Program-made: the position numbers and the translations under genes
Notes under the pieces: generated by a model
Database searches by the model: none
Seen by the model: only the letters and a program-made list of their open reading frames with translations
Told to the model about the DNA's origin: nothing
DNA from: Meloidogyne chitwoodi
Taxonomy: Eukaryota > Nematoda > Chromadorea > Rhabditida > Meloidogynidae
Assembly: GCA_015183035.1 (NCBI GenBank)
Contig: JACZZP010000018.1
Span: forward strand, 558,001-622,000
Reading direction: 5' to 3'
Length of the DNA stretch: 64,000 bases
In this document: positions 42,298 to 52,469 of the stretch, piece by piece
How positions within the stretch are numbered: position 1 is the first letter of the stretch
Layout: each line of letters starts with the position of its first letter

Positions 42298-43206
42298 AAG
42301 AAAAATGAATTCTAACTGCTATCAAATTTAAATAAAAAATTAATTAAATAATTTGTTTATTTTTAATTAAAATTAAATTAATTTATATACTTTTGGATGA
42401 TAAATCCAATTAATTATATTTTTTAATTCTATTTTTAATTAAAATATTATTCATAAAATATTAATAAAATCATCTGACAAAGCAAAAACAATTTTTTAAA
42501 TTAAAATTATAAAAATATATGTATTAATTTAAATTAGTCATTTAAAAATTAAATAAAAATAAATTTGCTGGGAAATTTAATAAATTAAATTATCATAAAA
42601 AACACCGCCCAATTTGTTATTAATAAAAAGGGTTGTGATTACCAGCTAAATACTTCAGTTTTTACTAGAAATTAACAAAACTATTAGGGATATACTTCAT
42701 ATTTAAGTTTTTTTCAATGGATTTATTTTTTTAAGTATTTAAATTATTATGTACTGTTCTATTTATTTTTATATTCTTATTTGTTAAAAAAACAACGAAG
42801 CAAAGTTGGATTTAAATTTACAAAATGTACTGAAACAAAAAATATTTGCACTTGTAAGGCCGACATCTATTTTGAGTATTTTTTATAAAAATTATTTATT
42901 TCATGAAAAGGCTAATTAAAAAATAATGTAACCGGGGTCCTTCCTTATAACGAGATTCAACATCTTTATAAAAATTAATTTTATTTTCAAAGATTGCTGA
43001 AGAGATGCTCAGTTAATGATCTTCTAAAAAAGAAACTAATAAATATTAGTCCAGGACCGATACAATATATTTTCGAGATATATTGTATTGAATATAGATT
43101 GAAGCAAAAGTCCGGGCTCTACTAAATATCGATGGACAAAGAATTGAGAAAAACAAATTTTATAAAGAAATGGAGAATAATAACAATACAACTGTGAAAT
43201 TACCTA

Positions 43207-43490
43207 TTGAAGGAAAAGAAGTCTGTGGTTGTGTATTCAATGGCAAAAGGCAATGAGAATTTTTATTTGCCAACTCTGGACCTTTCTAATTCTGAAAATT
43301 ATTTGAAAACGACACCGGTCTTAACTGGTGTAAAAATACAACGGATCAACACACTCAAGAGAAATAAGAAGAGAAGAATGTGATCATTTTACCAAATATT
43401 ATCCAATACATATTTATTCTAAGTATTGTTTATATTCATTTTTTAGTCTGTTCAATCCTCTATTATTCTACAAAATTTGAGATTATTTGA
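43207..43490 (+). pseudogene. Frameshifted counterpart of the left-arm reading frame
   Basis: Homologous to the minus-strand frame at 37604-37882 (shared NFYLP and DLSNSENYLKTTPVLTGVKI). A small deletion at about 43376-43383 (AAGAATG against AATGAATG) shifts the frame to an early stop. It indicates that this frame is not under constraint, at least in this arm. Confidence 0.4.
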
Positions 43491-43628
43491 TTGAATAACA
43501 ATAAAAGTTAAAGACTTTTTTATAAGTTAAACAAAAAAATCTTCAACAAAAATTTATTTAACAGACTAATGTTCACAAAAAAATATAATTTGTATACAAC
43601 AATAAATTAACTATAATATACTAATTTC

Positions 43629-44004
43629 CTAAATTTGAACTCGATCCTTCTTTTTATTATTTTTCACATTTAACGTCCTTCGAAGTTCAGCAAATGGCGA
43701 AACATAAAATGGCTTAGTTTGAATACATTCACACACCTTTCCACCTGGAACAGGGTTTAATTGTCGTACAGGATGAAAGTAAGCAGAATATAAAAGAGAA
43801 TCAGCAGCAAGAGGTGCACCAACCATTTTATCTGGTCCATGATCACACTTTAAAATAAAAGTTAAAAATAAATACTTTAAAAATTAAAAAGAAAACCTGC
43901 ACAGCCTTTTCCGATGTTTCAGGTTTTGCAACATTAACATCACTTTTAGAAATTAAACGTTTAGCAACAATAGTATCATTTTTTGAAATTGGACGATCAG
44001 ACAT
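43629..44004 (-). CDS. Unrecognised 108-aa protein, right copy of a duplicated pair
   Basis: Exons 44004-43897 and 43847-43629, the same sizes as in the left copy. The product differs at a handful of positions (HPVRQLNPVPGG against HPVQQLNPRPGG; a Lys for Gln near the C-terminus). Start, splice sites and stop are all intact, so both copies may be expressed. No known domain. The TATA-like motif upstream (about 44145 on the plus strand) is kept. Confidence 0.75.
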
Positions 44005-45365
44005 TTTAAGAATATTTAGGTATCTAAAATCTAAAAGAGATTATCATAAATAAAAAGTGTTGAAAATAAAATTTGAAAAAAGAAATACGAGTAAAAGAAA
44101 TCAAAACGAGAATGAACTTTTTCTTCTCTATCAAGGCTTTATACTATAGGAAAAAGAAATTTAAATAAAAATGGTCAGAACGCCAACTTTTTTAAATCTC
44201 AAAAAGTTCGAGAAACTTTTACAACTTTGGAGAAAAATGACGACTAAAATCAAAGTAAAAGTACAAAAAATCTTATTTATGTCATTCGTGTCTTTTATAA
44301 TTAAAAAGTATTTTCTACATTTCAAATATTTTTAAATGATTTAATACTTTTTTATGATAAATTTTGAACTTTTTCTTTGAATTAGGAAAAGCTGGAATTA
44401 CCGCGGCTGCTGGCACCAGATTTGCCATTGAAGATTGGGAAATGCTAAAATTAAATTATAATAAAATAATTCATATTATAAAAAATTTGTTTTAAAATAA
44501 TTGACAAAAAATGTTGAATATTTGTCAAAATTTGAATTTAGCCGATCTCTACTTGCCTTCTCCTTTATACTCGTTAAAGAGTTTAAATTGTACCCATTCC
44601 CCGCCTCAATTAATTAGAACAGTCTCAAAATTGTTCACTAATTCGCGCCATAAAGCTTAATTCGTAAATGCTTCAATTTTTTCTTATTGATAACACATTA
44701 AAAACAACAAATTTCCTTTCATAAAACTTTCTTTTGACCACTATAAATGCTTATAACAAATAAATCTATGAAAGAAAAGGTTTAGCACTGAGAAAAAAAG
44801 CTAAGAATTACAAGGGTTGTTTGAGTATTTACTGATGAAAATGGATAAAAAATTGATTTAAATTAATAATTATAGGTACTAATAATTAATTTATTTAATA
44901 ATCCTTTCGTTGTCATGCTCTTCTAATATTTTTAATTTTTAAAATTTTGCAATAAAAAGAGGGGTCAATCTCCCGAAGTCTCACAGACACCTAAGGTACA
45001 AGTTTTCCTATATTTGTATTAACACAAAAAACCTTGTCATTGCACAATTTTAAATGTTTTTGTTGAACATTTAAAATTAGGTCCTTAATTAAATTAATTA
45101 TTTAATAAATTATTAAATTTATTTTTTTAATATTTTTATTTTCTCAACTATTTTTTGTGTTTTATTGAACAAATAAAATAAAATTAAAAAAATTTTCTTA
45201 CTATTTTATTAGTAAAAATATGTTTATTTTTATTATTATTTAAAAAAAAATAAAAATAAATTTTAAAAATATATATTACTTCCTTGTATTTTTTAATATA
45301 TATAAATGTTGATAAAATTATTATTTTTATTAATTAATTTAAAAAAATTAAATTTAATTAAAAAT
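44005..45365. other. Outer end of right arm, 18S fragment and upstream region of the second defensin-like gene
   Basis: Right-arm sequence to about 44277, then a broken 18S rRNA fragment (44391-44652). After that, AT-rich sequence, which from about 45150 is a direct repeat of the region upstream of defensin-like copy A. No protein gene seen. Confidence 0.5.
44391..44652 (-). pseudogene. 18S rRNA gene fragment, interrupted
   Basis: On the minus strand, 44426-44391 reads GGCAAATCTGGTGCCAGCAG, then CCGCGGTAATTCCAGC, the universal 530-loop region of small-subunit rRNA. The preceding stretch 44652-44551 reads GGTACAATTTAAACTCTTTA, then ACGAGTATAAAGGAGAAGGCAAGT, the segment normally just upstream. 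The two are collinear but separated by about 124 bp of unrelated AT-rich sequence (44427-44550). This is a small decayed piece of rDNA, not a functional gene. Confidence 0.85.
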
Positions 45366-45832
45366 ATGAAATTTATTATATTTTTATTAATTTCCTCTCT
45401 TTTTATTATTTTATTAATTAATTTAAACAATAATGGAAATGTTTTAGCAGCTGGTGTTTTAAGTGGAGGATTTAAAGGTTTGGACAAAAACAAATAAAAT
45501 TATTTAATATTTTAAAATAAAATATTAAATCCAGATTTAATATATACAATTAAATTTATATTTCATAAAATCTTAAAAATTAAAAAACGATCAAACCGAC
45601 ATATTTATTTATAAATATGTCTGTCAGCTTTTATTTACACTCTCTACCTTTCTCATTTTAAAATAATATATTTAATAAAATTTATTTTAAAGGTCTATGC
45701 TTTTCGGATATGAATTGTGAAACTCAATGTATTAAAGAAGGCTACAAAACTGGGCATTGCAGTGATTGGAAAAGGCAATGTTGGTGTACAAAAAAATGCA
45801 CATTTCCAAAAAAAGGCCGCCGCCGTTGTTGA
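45366..45832 (+). CDS. Secreted defensin-like (CS-alpha-beta) peptide, copy B
   Basis: Exons 45366-45477 and 45693-45832 join to 83 aa with the same phase-1 intron as copy A. The signal peptide is almost identical to that of copy A. The mature domain keeps the pattern CETQC (C-X3-C), GHC and CWC with the remaining cysteines, but most other residues differ, and the C-terminus is strongly basic (KKGRRRC). Signal peptide and flanks are thus more alike than the mature peptide, a pattern often seen in diversifying defence or effector families. A 5S gene follows 191 bp downstream. Confidence 0.8.
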
Positions 45833-45990
45833 ACACTTAATTTAGGCGCATTGTTTTTTTAGTCCACGAGAAATGGATAAATAAAAATATATTTTTTTGA
45901 ATGTATTATTCATCTTTTCATTTATTTAATTTAAGAAAAATTAAATGTAAAATTAAATAAATTAAATTTTAAACACTAATTCACATTCTT

Positions 45991-46023
45991 CCCTTTTAAA
46001 TATATTAAAATAAGTTCTCTTTT
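45991..46023 (+). promoter_or_regulatory. Conserved upstream element of 5S copy 4
   Basis: CCCTTTTAAATATATTAAAA, then TAAGTTCTCTTTT, before the 5S start. It is closest to copy 1, with a one-base shorter spacer. Confidence 0.55.
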
Positions 46024-46141
46024 GGTTACTACCATACCACGTTGAAAGCACGCCATCCCGTCCGATCTGGCAAGTTAAGCAACGTTGGGCTTCCTTAGTA
46101 CTTGGAACGGAGACGTCCTGGGAATTGGGAGTGTTGTAACC
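46024..46141 (+). rRNA. 5S ribosomal RNA, copy 4
   Basis: 118 nt with the complete core, paired 5'/3' ends (GGTTACTACC / GTTGTAACC) and a T run after it. Lies 191 bp downstream of defensin-like copy B. Confidence 0.93.
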
Positions 46142-46397
46142 TTTTTTTTATTAAAATGAAAATTTTTTCAACAGAAAAGGTGACAAATAAATATTTGCCA
46201 AAATATTACATTTAATAAATTTATCAAAAAAAAAATTTTAAAAATATCGAAAAACAGAAATCTTCAGATATAATTATTCAAACCTGTTAAAAAAAAATAA
46301 AAATTATTTAAAAAAATTTTTTTAGATTTATTTAAAAATTTAAATAACCTAAAAAAATAATCTCAACCCACAAAATTTCTTAAAATTAGAATAATTT

Positions 46398-48320
46398 TTA
46401 AATTTTACTCACAGTTTCCATTTGTTCTTGTGAAAATACTGGATGTGATTCAAGCGGTGTCATTGGAATAATTAATTTAATTTTTCTATTTTGATCATCT
46501 TCAGCAATAAAATAACCACTTTAAAAAATTATTCTTATTTTATTTTTTTTTAAATTAAACAAACTTTAAACAATTTCCTTTTTCACAATTTAATGGCATT
46601 TCAAAATGAAGAGCAAATTGTGTGACAGACTTAGATTGTGTCAATTTTTTGGTCTAAAAATAAAAAATTAAATTTTTGTAAAAATAATTTTCTCTAAATA
46701 TATAACTCATATTATATTAACAGAAAATAATTATCAAAATTTAAAAAAAAAATAATATTTTTTAATTTAAATATGAGTTATATATTTAAATATTTAGGTA
46801 GCAAAACAGCGTTTAAAATACTAGAAAAATAAAAAATTAAAAACAAATACCAAATCTTCACTTATATTTTCTTCTAAACTTGTATAAGGACCATTTATTG
46901 TTGACGTATCTAATTTAACGTCTTTAAGTGAAATAGATTTTCTTCCAAAATTTCTAATTCGAAAAAGACAACGCCAAAGATGATAATTTTGACCTTCTCT
47001 TGTATTAATTCCTTTTTTTAATTTTATTTAAAATATTAAATTTAAAAAAACCTAAATAAAAAGGAAGAACTTGTACTTCATTTAAATCAGTCATATGTTT
47101 ATAAACTGCTTGAGGAAGTCTTTTAAAAAAAATTAAAAATTATTTTTAAAAAAATAAAATAGACTCACAAAGGACAAAATAATGAACCTTGTTTAAACGT
47201 TTCTGTTGTTTTATAATCTAAAAAATGGATAATAATTTAATTTATTAAATATAACTTGTAAATAAATTTAAGAATTTTTGAAAAAAAAAAAATAAAAAAA
47301 TTTTCTTAAAGTAAAAATTTCTTATTCAAATTTAAAGGAAAATAAATATACTTATATTTCGTTATTTTTAAAATATTTAAAGATGTGACCAATTATTTAA
47401 ATTAAAATATTTATTTATTTTAAATTAATTAATTGACCATTTACCAAACATTCCTTATTTAAAAAAACTTTTTAAAAAAATTAAAAAAAACCTTCTGTTG
47501 TAGAAGATGTCAAATTATTATTATTAAAACATTGAGAAAAATGTTCATTTTTAATTGGAGGAATATTATTATTATTTCCATTATTATTTTGTAAATCTTC
47601 ATAAGGCTGAATTTCATCATGTGCAACAATATCCATTCCATTATATTCTGTTTTATTTTTTTGTTCCAAATTTCCATCAGAATGAAGACAAGTAGTTAAA
47701 TTATATGGAAAATGCTTTAATTAAAAAATTAATTAAAATGAAATTAAAAAATTAAAAAAAACCATTTCATTCCAATCATTACTATCTATAAGAACATGAT
47801 AATAAAAACATTCTTCAATTGGTGTATTTGAACTTTTATTAAAATAATATTTTATTAAAAATAAGAAAAACCTTCTTCTCGAATATATAACACAATTTGT
47901 TGATCTAATTATAATTCCTCTAAAATTAAAAAGTTATTCAAAAATTAGTCAGAAAAAAAGCAAAAAAAGGTTGAAAAATAGCCCTTAAATTTTTTAATAA
48001 AAAATAACTAATTTAAGTTAAAATAAAAGTTTTTCCCCACAAAAAATCAAATCTTAGAATAAAATAAAAAAACCTGTAGGCAAAAACTTTGTGAATAAAT
48101 AATTGGCCCTTCTGATAAATTTGACTTTTATTATTTTCTGTCATAAATTTACCAATTTGTAAAAGGTCAGAAGAATGATTTTTTTGTGAACGAAATCTAA
48201 AAAATAAATTTTAAAAATTAAATTATTAAAAAACCTCAAAGCCTTTATATTAGATGTTGCAAATGTTCTAGAAACAAGAACATTTAACATCCCAAAAGCA
48301 CTGCACATACGTTTTGACAT
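46398..48320 (-). CDS. POLDIP2: POLDIP2-like protein (YccV-like + ApaG domains)
   Basis: A multi-exon minus-strand gene. It begins MSKRMCSAFGMLNVLVSRTF, a probable mitochondrial presequence. An exon encoding YQKGQLFIHKVFAYRGIIIR follows (YccV/HspQ-like domain), then CFYYHVLIDSNDWNE and MDIVAHDEIQPYEDL. The C-terminal half (VLPFYLGINTREGQNYHLWR, LFRIRNFGRKSISL, SGYFIAEDDQNRKIKLIIPM) is the ApaG/DUF525 domain. The stop is read at 46400-46398 by translating through the last GT. POLDIP2 was first found as a DNA polymerase delta and PCNA partner and is largely mitochondrial; its exact role is unsettled. The coq-5 gene ends 130 bp upstream on the same strand, so the two may be one operon. Confidence 0.82.
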
Positions 48321-48450
48321 TTATTTTTTTTTAATAATTTTTTTAATCAACAAAATTTCTCTCAATAATTAAAATAAAAAAAATTAAAAAATAAATAAAA
48401 ATTGTTCTCTTTCACAATTTAACAAGAATATTTTTAAAAAATAATAAAAT

Positions 48451-49775
48451 CTATTTTATTCCTGTATAAATATTACAAATTCCAAAATTAAGTTCTTCAA
48501 AAGTAGAATTTCTAAAACCTGCTTCTTTAACCATTTTTGAAAATATTTTTTGTTCAGGGAAAACTCTAATACTTTCAACCAAATATTTATAGCTTTTAAA
48601 ATCACCAACAAGAATTTGTCCAATTACTGGAATCAGTTGAAAACTGTAAATATCTGCAAAAAAAATTTTAGAAAAAAATAACGAAATTTATGATAAATTT
48701 TACGGAATTTTTTATAAAAAAAATGAATTAAAAAAAAATTAAAATTATAACCATAAATATTTTGAATAAATGTATTGTTGACTTTTCCAAATTCTAGACA
48801 AGAGAACAGTCCTAAATATTTTTAAATTAAATTTTAATTTAAAAATAAATAAACCATTAGGTTTTAAAACTCGAAAAGCCTCAGAAAGCACTTTTTCTGG
48901 ATGTGTACAATTTCTTATTCCAAAAGCAATTGTATAAATATCAAAAGAATTGTCCTCAAATGGAAGAGATTCTGCATCTGCTGTAACCCAATTGAGATGA
49001 TTAGAATAATTTGGAGGCATACGGAGTTTTCCAACTTCTAACATATTCTAAAATAAATTATATAAAAATTTTTAAAAATAAAATTCTGTTTTCAACTGAA
49101 GAAAAACCTCAATAAAATAACGAAATATATTCGTGCATCTCCAATAAGCTAGGGACCGAGCCAAAAAATTAAACAAGTTCAGCGTGTAAAAATTTTTTTG
49201 TAGGTTAGTTAGAGGACGTGAATTTGGTCCAGGTCTAAACTAAAAATTATAACAGATCAGAATGTGATCGGTTAAATATTCTTAAAGTACAAAACGTATT
49301 TGAATGTTCTAAAAATGTTTAAATAAAACAAATCCCTCTATCCCTATATATTTAATTTAAATTAAAAAAACCTCATTAATATCAACAATTGTGACTGAAC
49401 CTTTTCCACCTTTTTTAGAATAAATCTTCTCAACAATACGAAAAGCAATATCTCCAGTACCACCAGCTACATCAACAACTTTACAATTTTTATTTATTGG
49501 TAAATTTTGAACATAATAATCTTTCCATAATCTGTGAATAAATAAACTCATTGCATCATTCATTAAATCATATTTTTTTGCAACATTTGAAAATACTGTT
49601 TTAACTTTTTTTAAATATTTAATTTATTAAATTAATTAAAAAAACCTTTTTCTTGTTTTTCATCTTCTTTTATTTGTTTAAAACCAAAATGAGCAGTTGC
49701 TGTTGAATTTGTTCGAATTAATAATGTTTTTAAAGATGAAATATTAAAAAATTTACATTTGCATAAATTCATCAT
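48451..49775 (-). CDS. coq-5: COQ5, ubiquinone biosynthesis C-methyltransferase
   Basis: A minus-strand gene starting [20 protein letters not shown], a basic, hydroxylated presequence for mitochondria. The body has the UbiE/COQ5 order: [20 protein letters not shown], the SAM-binding motif [34 protein letters not shown], and [20 protein letters not shown] leading to LKPNG. Then [13 protein letters not shown] (joined across an intron) and the family end [12 protein letters not shown] with stop at 48451. The enzyme methylates the benzoquinol ring in coenzyme Q synthesis on the matrix side of the inner membrane. All key motifs are intact. The ATG at 49775 and the Met directly after it are equally plausible starts. 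Confidence 0.95.
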
Positions 49776-50367
49776 AAAATTGAGGAAAAACTAAATCAGG
49801 CGAATCTTCGAGAAATTAGGAAAATAGAGTGCTTTATAAGGAGAAATAACAGACAGTCAGACGTTCTTTTTTATTGTCTTTTTTATTGAGCTGTTTGAGT
49901 GCGAAAGGCATTTTCTACAAAAGATGCTTTGGTGCTGGGTTGTTTGAGTGTCAACATTGACAAATGAGGGTACTATTAAATGAGACTAATTTCAAGGAAT
50001 ACTTTGGTCAAAATTTTTTAATTTTTATAAATTATAGTTCTTTAATTGTTAAATAATTCTATCAAGTTTTGGTTTATAAAAGTTTTGCTAGAGTTATGAA
50101 TTTTTTTAATTTTCATAGTTTATTTAGGTCATAAAGTCCTTCATAATCGTTCAATCACGTTTGATTCAGGTTTCAATCGATTCAGAGTTGAAAGTAAAAA
50201 AATCTTTTATTTAAAAATAACAAAATACCAGTAAAGGAAAAATTAAAAAATCTTGTATAAAAAATTAAAATTAAATATATCATAATATTTATTTATATAT
50301 GTACATACAATAAAAAATAATTATTTATATATAAATATTAATAATTAAATAAAAAATCTTTTTTTTT
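49776..50367. other. Spacer between the PIM-type kinase gene and coq-5
   Basis: About 590 bp of AT-rich sequence, the 3' flank of the kinase gene and upstream region of coq-5. No coding or RNA signal seen. Confidence 0.5.
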
Positions 50368-52469
50368 TCAAAATTTTGGATTATTTAATAAAATTCTAGG
50401 TGAATTTAGAGTTGAAGAAGTACCAGAATCAACAGAAGAACTTCCAGCATCCATCTCTCCTTGTTTATAAGAATAAAGTTCAAATTGGCATAGTCCTGGA
50501 CGTAAAATACTATAAGGAGGTATTTCTCCATTTATTTGTTCTTCTGTTTTTCGTTTTTGATTATAACCAAAATGGGCAGTTTGTGCATTTCTTCTATTAT
50601 TTTTATTTTTAGGTAAATATTGTTGATTAGTCCATATTTCAGGAATTGAATTAACTAGAAAAAATAAATATTTTTGTTTAAAAAAATAAATTTAAATAAT
50701 TTATTTACCTTTATTATTATTTAAAGCTACACCACTATAACAACCACCAAACATTTTTTGATTAAATTTACTAAATTCTTTTCTTTCTTCTTCTTTACTA
50801 TTATTACTTTGATTATTTAATAAATCTTCATAACTAATATCTAATCCAGATTCATTTAATTGTTTTTTAATAAATATATTATTATTTTCTTCATCTTCTA
50901 AAAATTCTTCTTCTTCTCCAATATTATTTAATTTATTCCATTCAATTTCTGTTTTTATTAGCCAAGAATGTGTTAATATTTGTTCTATTGTTGGACGAGA
51001 AAAAGGATCAAAATTAAGGCATTGAGTTAATAAATCTCTAACTTCTTTAAAAAATAAAATATTATTAAAAAATATTTTTAAAAAAAAAACCTTTAGAAAC
51101 GGGTACATAAAAAGGTAAAGGTCCAAGTAAATGTGCAGTACAAATATCTCTTTCATTTAAAAAAGGCAATCGACCATTTAACATATTATATAAAAGTACA
51201 CCTAATGACCAAACTGTTGCTTCTTCTCCCATATAGAGGGAATGAAGAAACCATTCTGATTAATTTAATTTTAGAGAAAATATAATTATTGTTAGAAAAT
51301 GAGAATACATAGGTAAATAATTTATCCCATTTTAATAACAAATCAGAATAAAAAAATCAGAATTAAAAAATCAGAATTAAAAAATCAGAATTAAAAAATC
51401 AGAATAAAAAAATCAGAATAAAAAAATCAGAATAAAAAAATCAGAATAAAAAAATCAGAATAAAAAAATCAGAATAAAAAAATCAGAATAAAAAATCAGA
51501 ATTAAATATCAGCATTGAAAAATCAGAATTAAAAAATCAGCATTACAAATCAGAATTAAATATCAGAATTGAAAAATCAGAATTGAAAAATCAGCATTAC
51601 AAATCAGAATTAAATATCAGAATTGAAAAATCAGAATTGAAAAATCAGCATTACAAATCAGAATTAAATATCAGAATTGAAAAATCAGAATTGAAAAATC
51701 AGAATTAAAATTATTACACTCATAATCTCAAAGTAAATACATATTTAATTAAAAAAAGAAAAACCTGGAGGACAGTAAAGCCTTGTACTTTGAAAATCTT
51801 GATATTTACTTTTCTTTAATAAAGTAGCCGCTCCAAAATCAATTAATTTAATTTTTCCAGTATTTAATTCTAATAAAATATTTTCATCTTTAATATCTCT
51901 ATGTAAAACATTTAATTTTTTACAATCTAATATTGTTTTAATTATTTGGGAAAATAAATATTTTGTTAAATTTTCTTCCAAATATTTTTGTTGTTGAATA
52001 AAATCGAATAAATCAATACAAGGATAAGGTCTTTCCATTACTAATAAATATCCTTCTGGTAAAGTAAACCAATCTAATAAATTTATAACTCCAAATATTT
52101 GATTACAACGAATTAACATACTTAAAAATAAATAAATAAATAAAAATAATATTTAATCTAACCAAATTTCCATTGGAACTCTTTGTTCACCCAAACGACC
52201 CCATTCCCTTACATATCTACGTTCAATAAATTTAACTGCTACAGGCAACATATCTGCCTTTAAATTAATTTTTAAAAATAATTAATAAATTAATTTACCA
52301 ATCTAATCCCTTTATAAACAATTCCAAAACCGCCTTGTCCAAGTTCTCCTTTAATTTTATATAAACGTTTAAATTTAATAAATCCTCTGCCTGTTAATAA
52401 TTGTTTTAATTGATGTAATTGTTGTGATGCTAATTTTTGCATTTTTTTAGCTAATATTGGAAATGGCAT
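50368..52469 (-). CDS. PIM-type serine/threonine protein kinase
   Basis: Minus-strand gene starting MPFPILAKKMQKLASQQLHQ. Kinase signatures in order: glycine loop GELGQGGFGIVYKG, VAVKFIERRYV (catalytic Lys), hinge VMERPYPCIDLFDFI, LHRDIKDENILLEL (catalytic loop), KLIDFGAATLL (DFG), STRLYCPPEW (activation segment), EEATVWSLGVLLYNML and SRPTIEQILTHSWL. The hinge ERP-x-P-x-x-DLFDFI, with its proline, is the hallmark of PIM kinases, constitutively active regulators of growth and survival; C. elegans has prk-1 and prk-2. A roughly 170-residue tail, low complexity and rich in Asn, Glu and Ser, ends LLNNPKF. Intron 51247-51765 is filled by an AATCAGAA repeat array. Confidence 0.9.
51331..51712. repeat. 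AATCAGAATT tandem array with 54-bp higher-order repeat
   Basis: About 380 bp in the kinase intron. The first half is units of about 13 bp (AATCAGAATAAAAA type). From about 51541 three consecutive 54-bp higher-order units begin with CATTACAAATCAGAATTAAA at 51541, 51595 and 51649 and are practically identical. The same core in the other orientation (TTCTGATT) is scattered elsewhere in the window. Confidence 0.9.

Larger units (their letters stand above)
41691..43628. other. Spacer, 5S copy 3 and inner part of the right arm
   Basis: Up to about 42145 AT-rich with no gene. The minus-strand 5S gene is at 42146-42263. From about 42365 onward it is duplicated-arm sequence (reverse of 37465-38710), including the frameshifted frame at 43207-43490. 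Confidence 0.5.
42365..44277 (-). repeat. Right arm of the large inverted duplication
   Basis: Reverse complement of about 36801-38710, with the same landmarks in mirror order and the second copy of the two-exon gene. The outer boundary is near 44277, where similarity ends about 115 bp before an 18S rRNA fragment. Confidence 0.85.
45833..46397. other. Spacer after defensin-like copy B with 5S copy 4
   Basis: AT-rich. Contains the 5S gene at 46024-46141 and the 3' flank of POLDIP2. Nothing else seen. Confidence 0.5.

Noticed and set aside
39012..45832. Horizontal transfer of the defensin-like genes
   Set aside because: They have typical host introns, splice sites and base composition, and the CS-alpha-beta fold is widespread in invertebrates; nothing here points to a donor.
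39800..46200. Splice-leader (SL1) RNA genes next to the 5S genes, as in many nematodes
   Set aside because: No SL1-like GGTTTAATTACCCAAG sequence followed by a donor was seen beside any of the four 5S copies.
51331..51712. Regularly repeated units that could suggest a CRISPR array
   Set aside because: Units are contiguous AT-rich tandem repeats without unique spacers, inside a eukaryotic intron.
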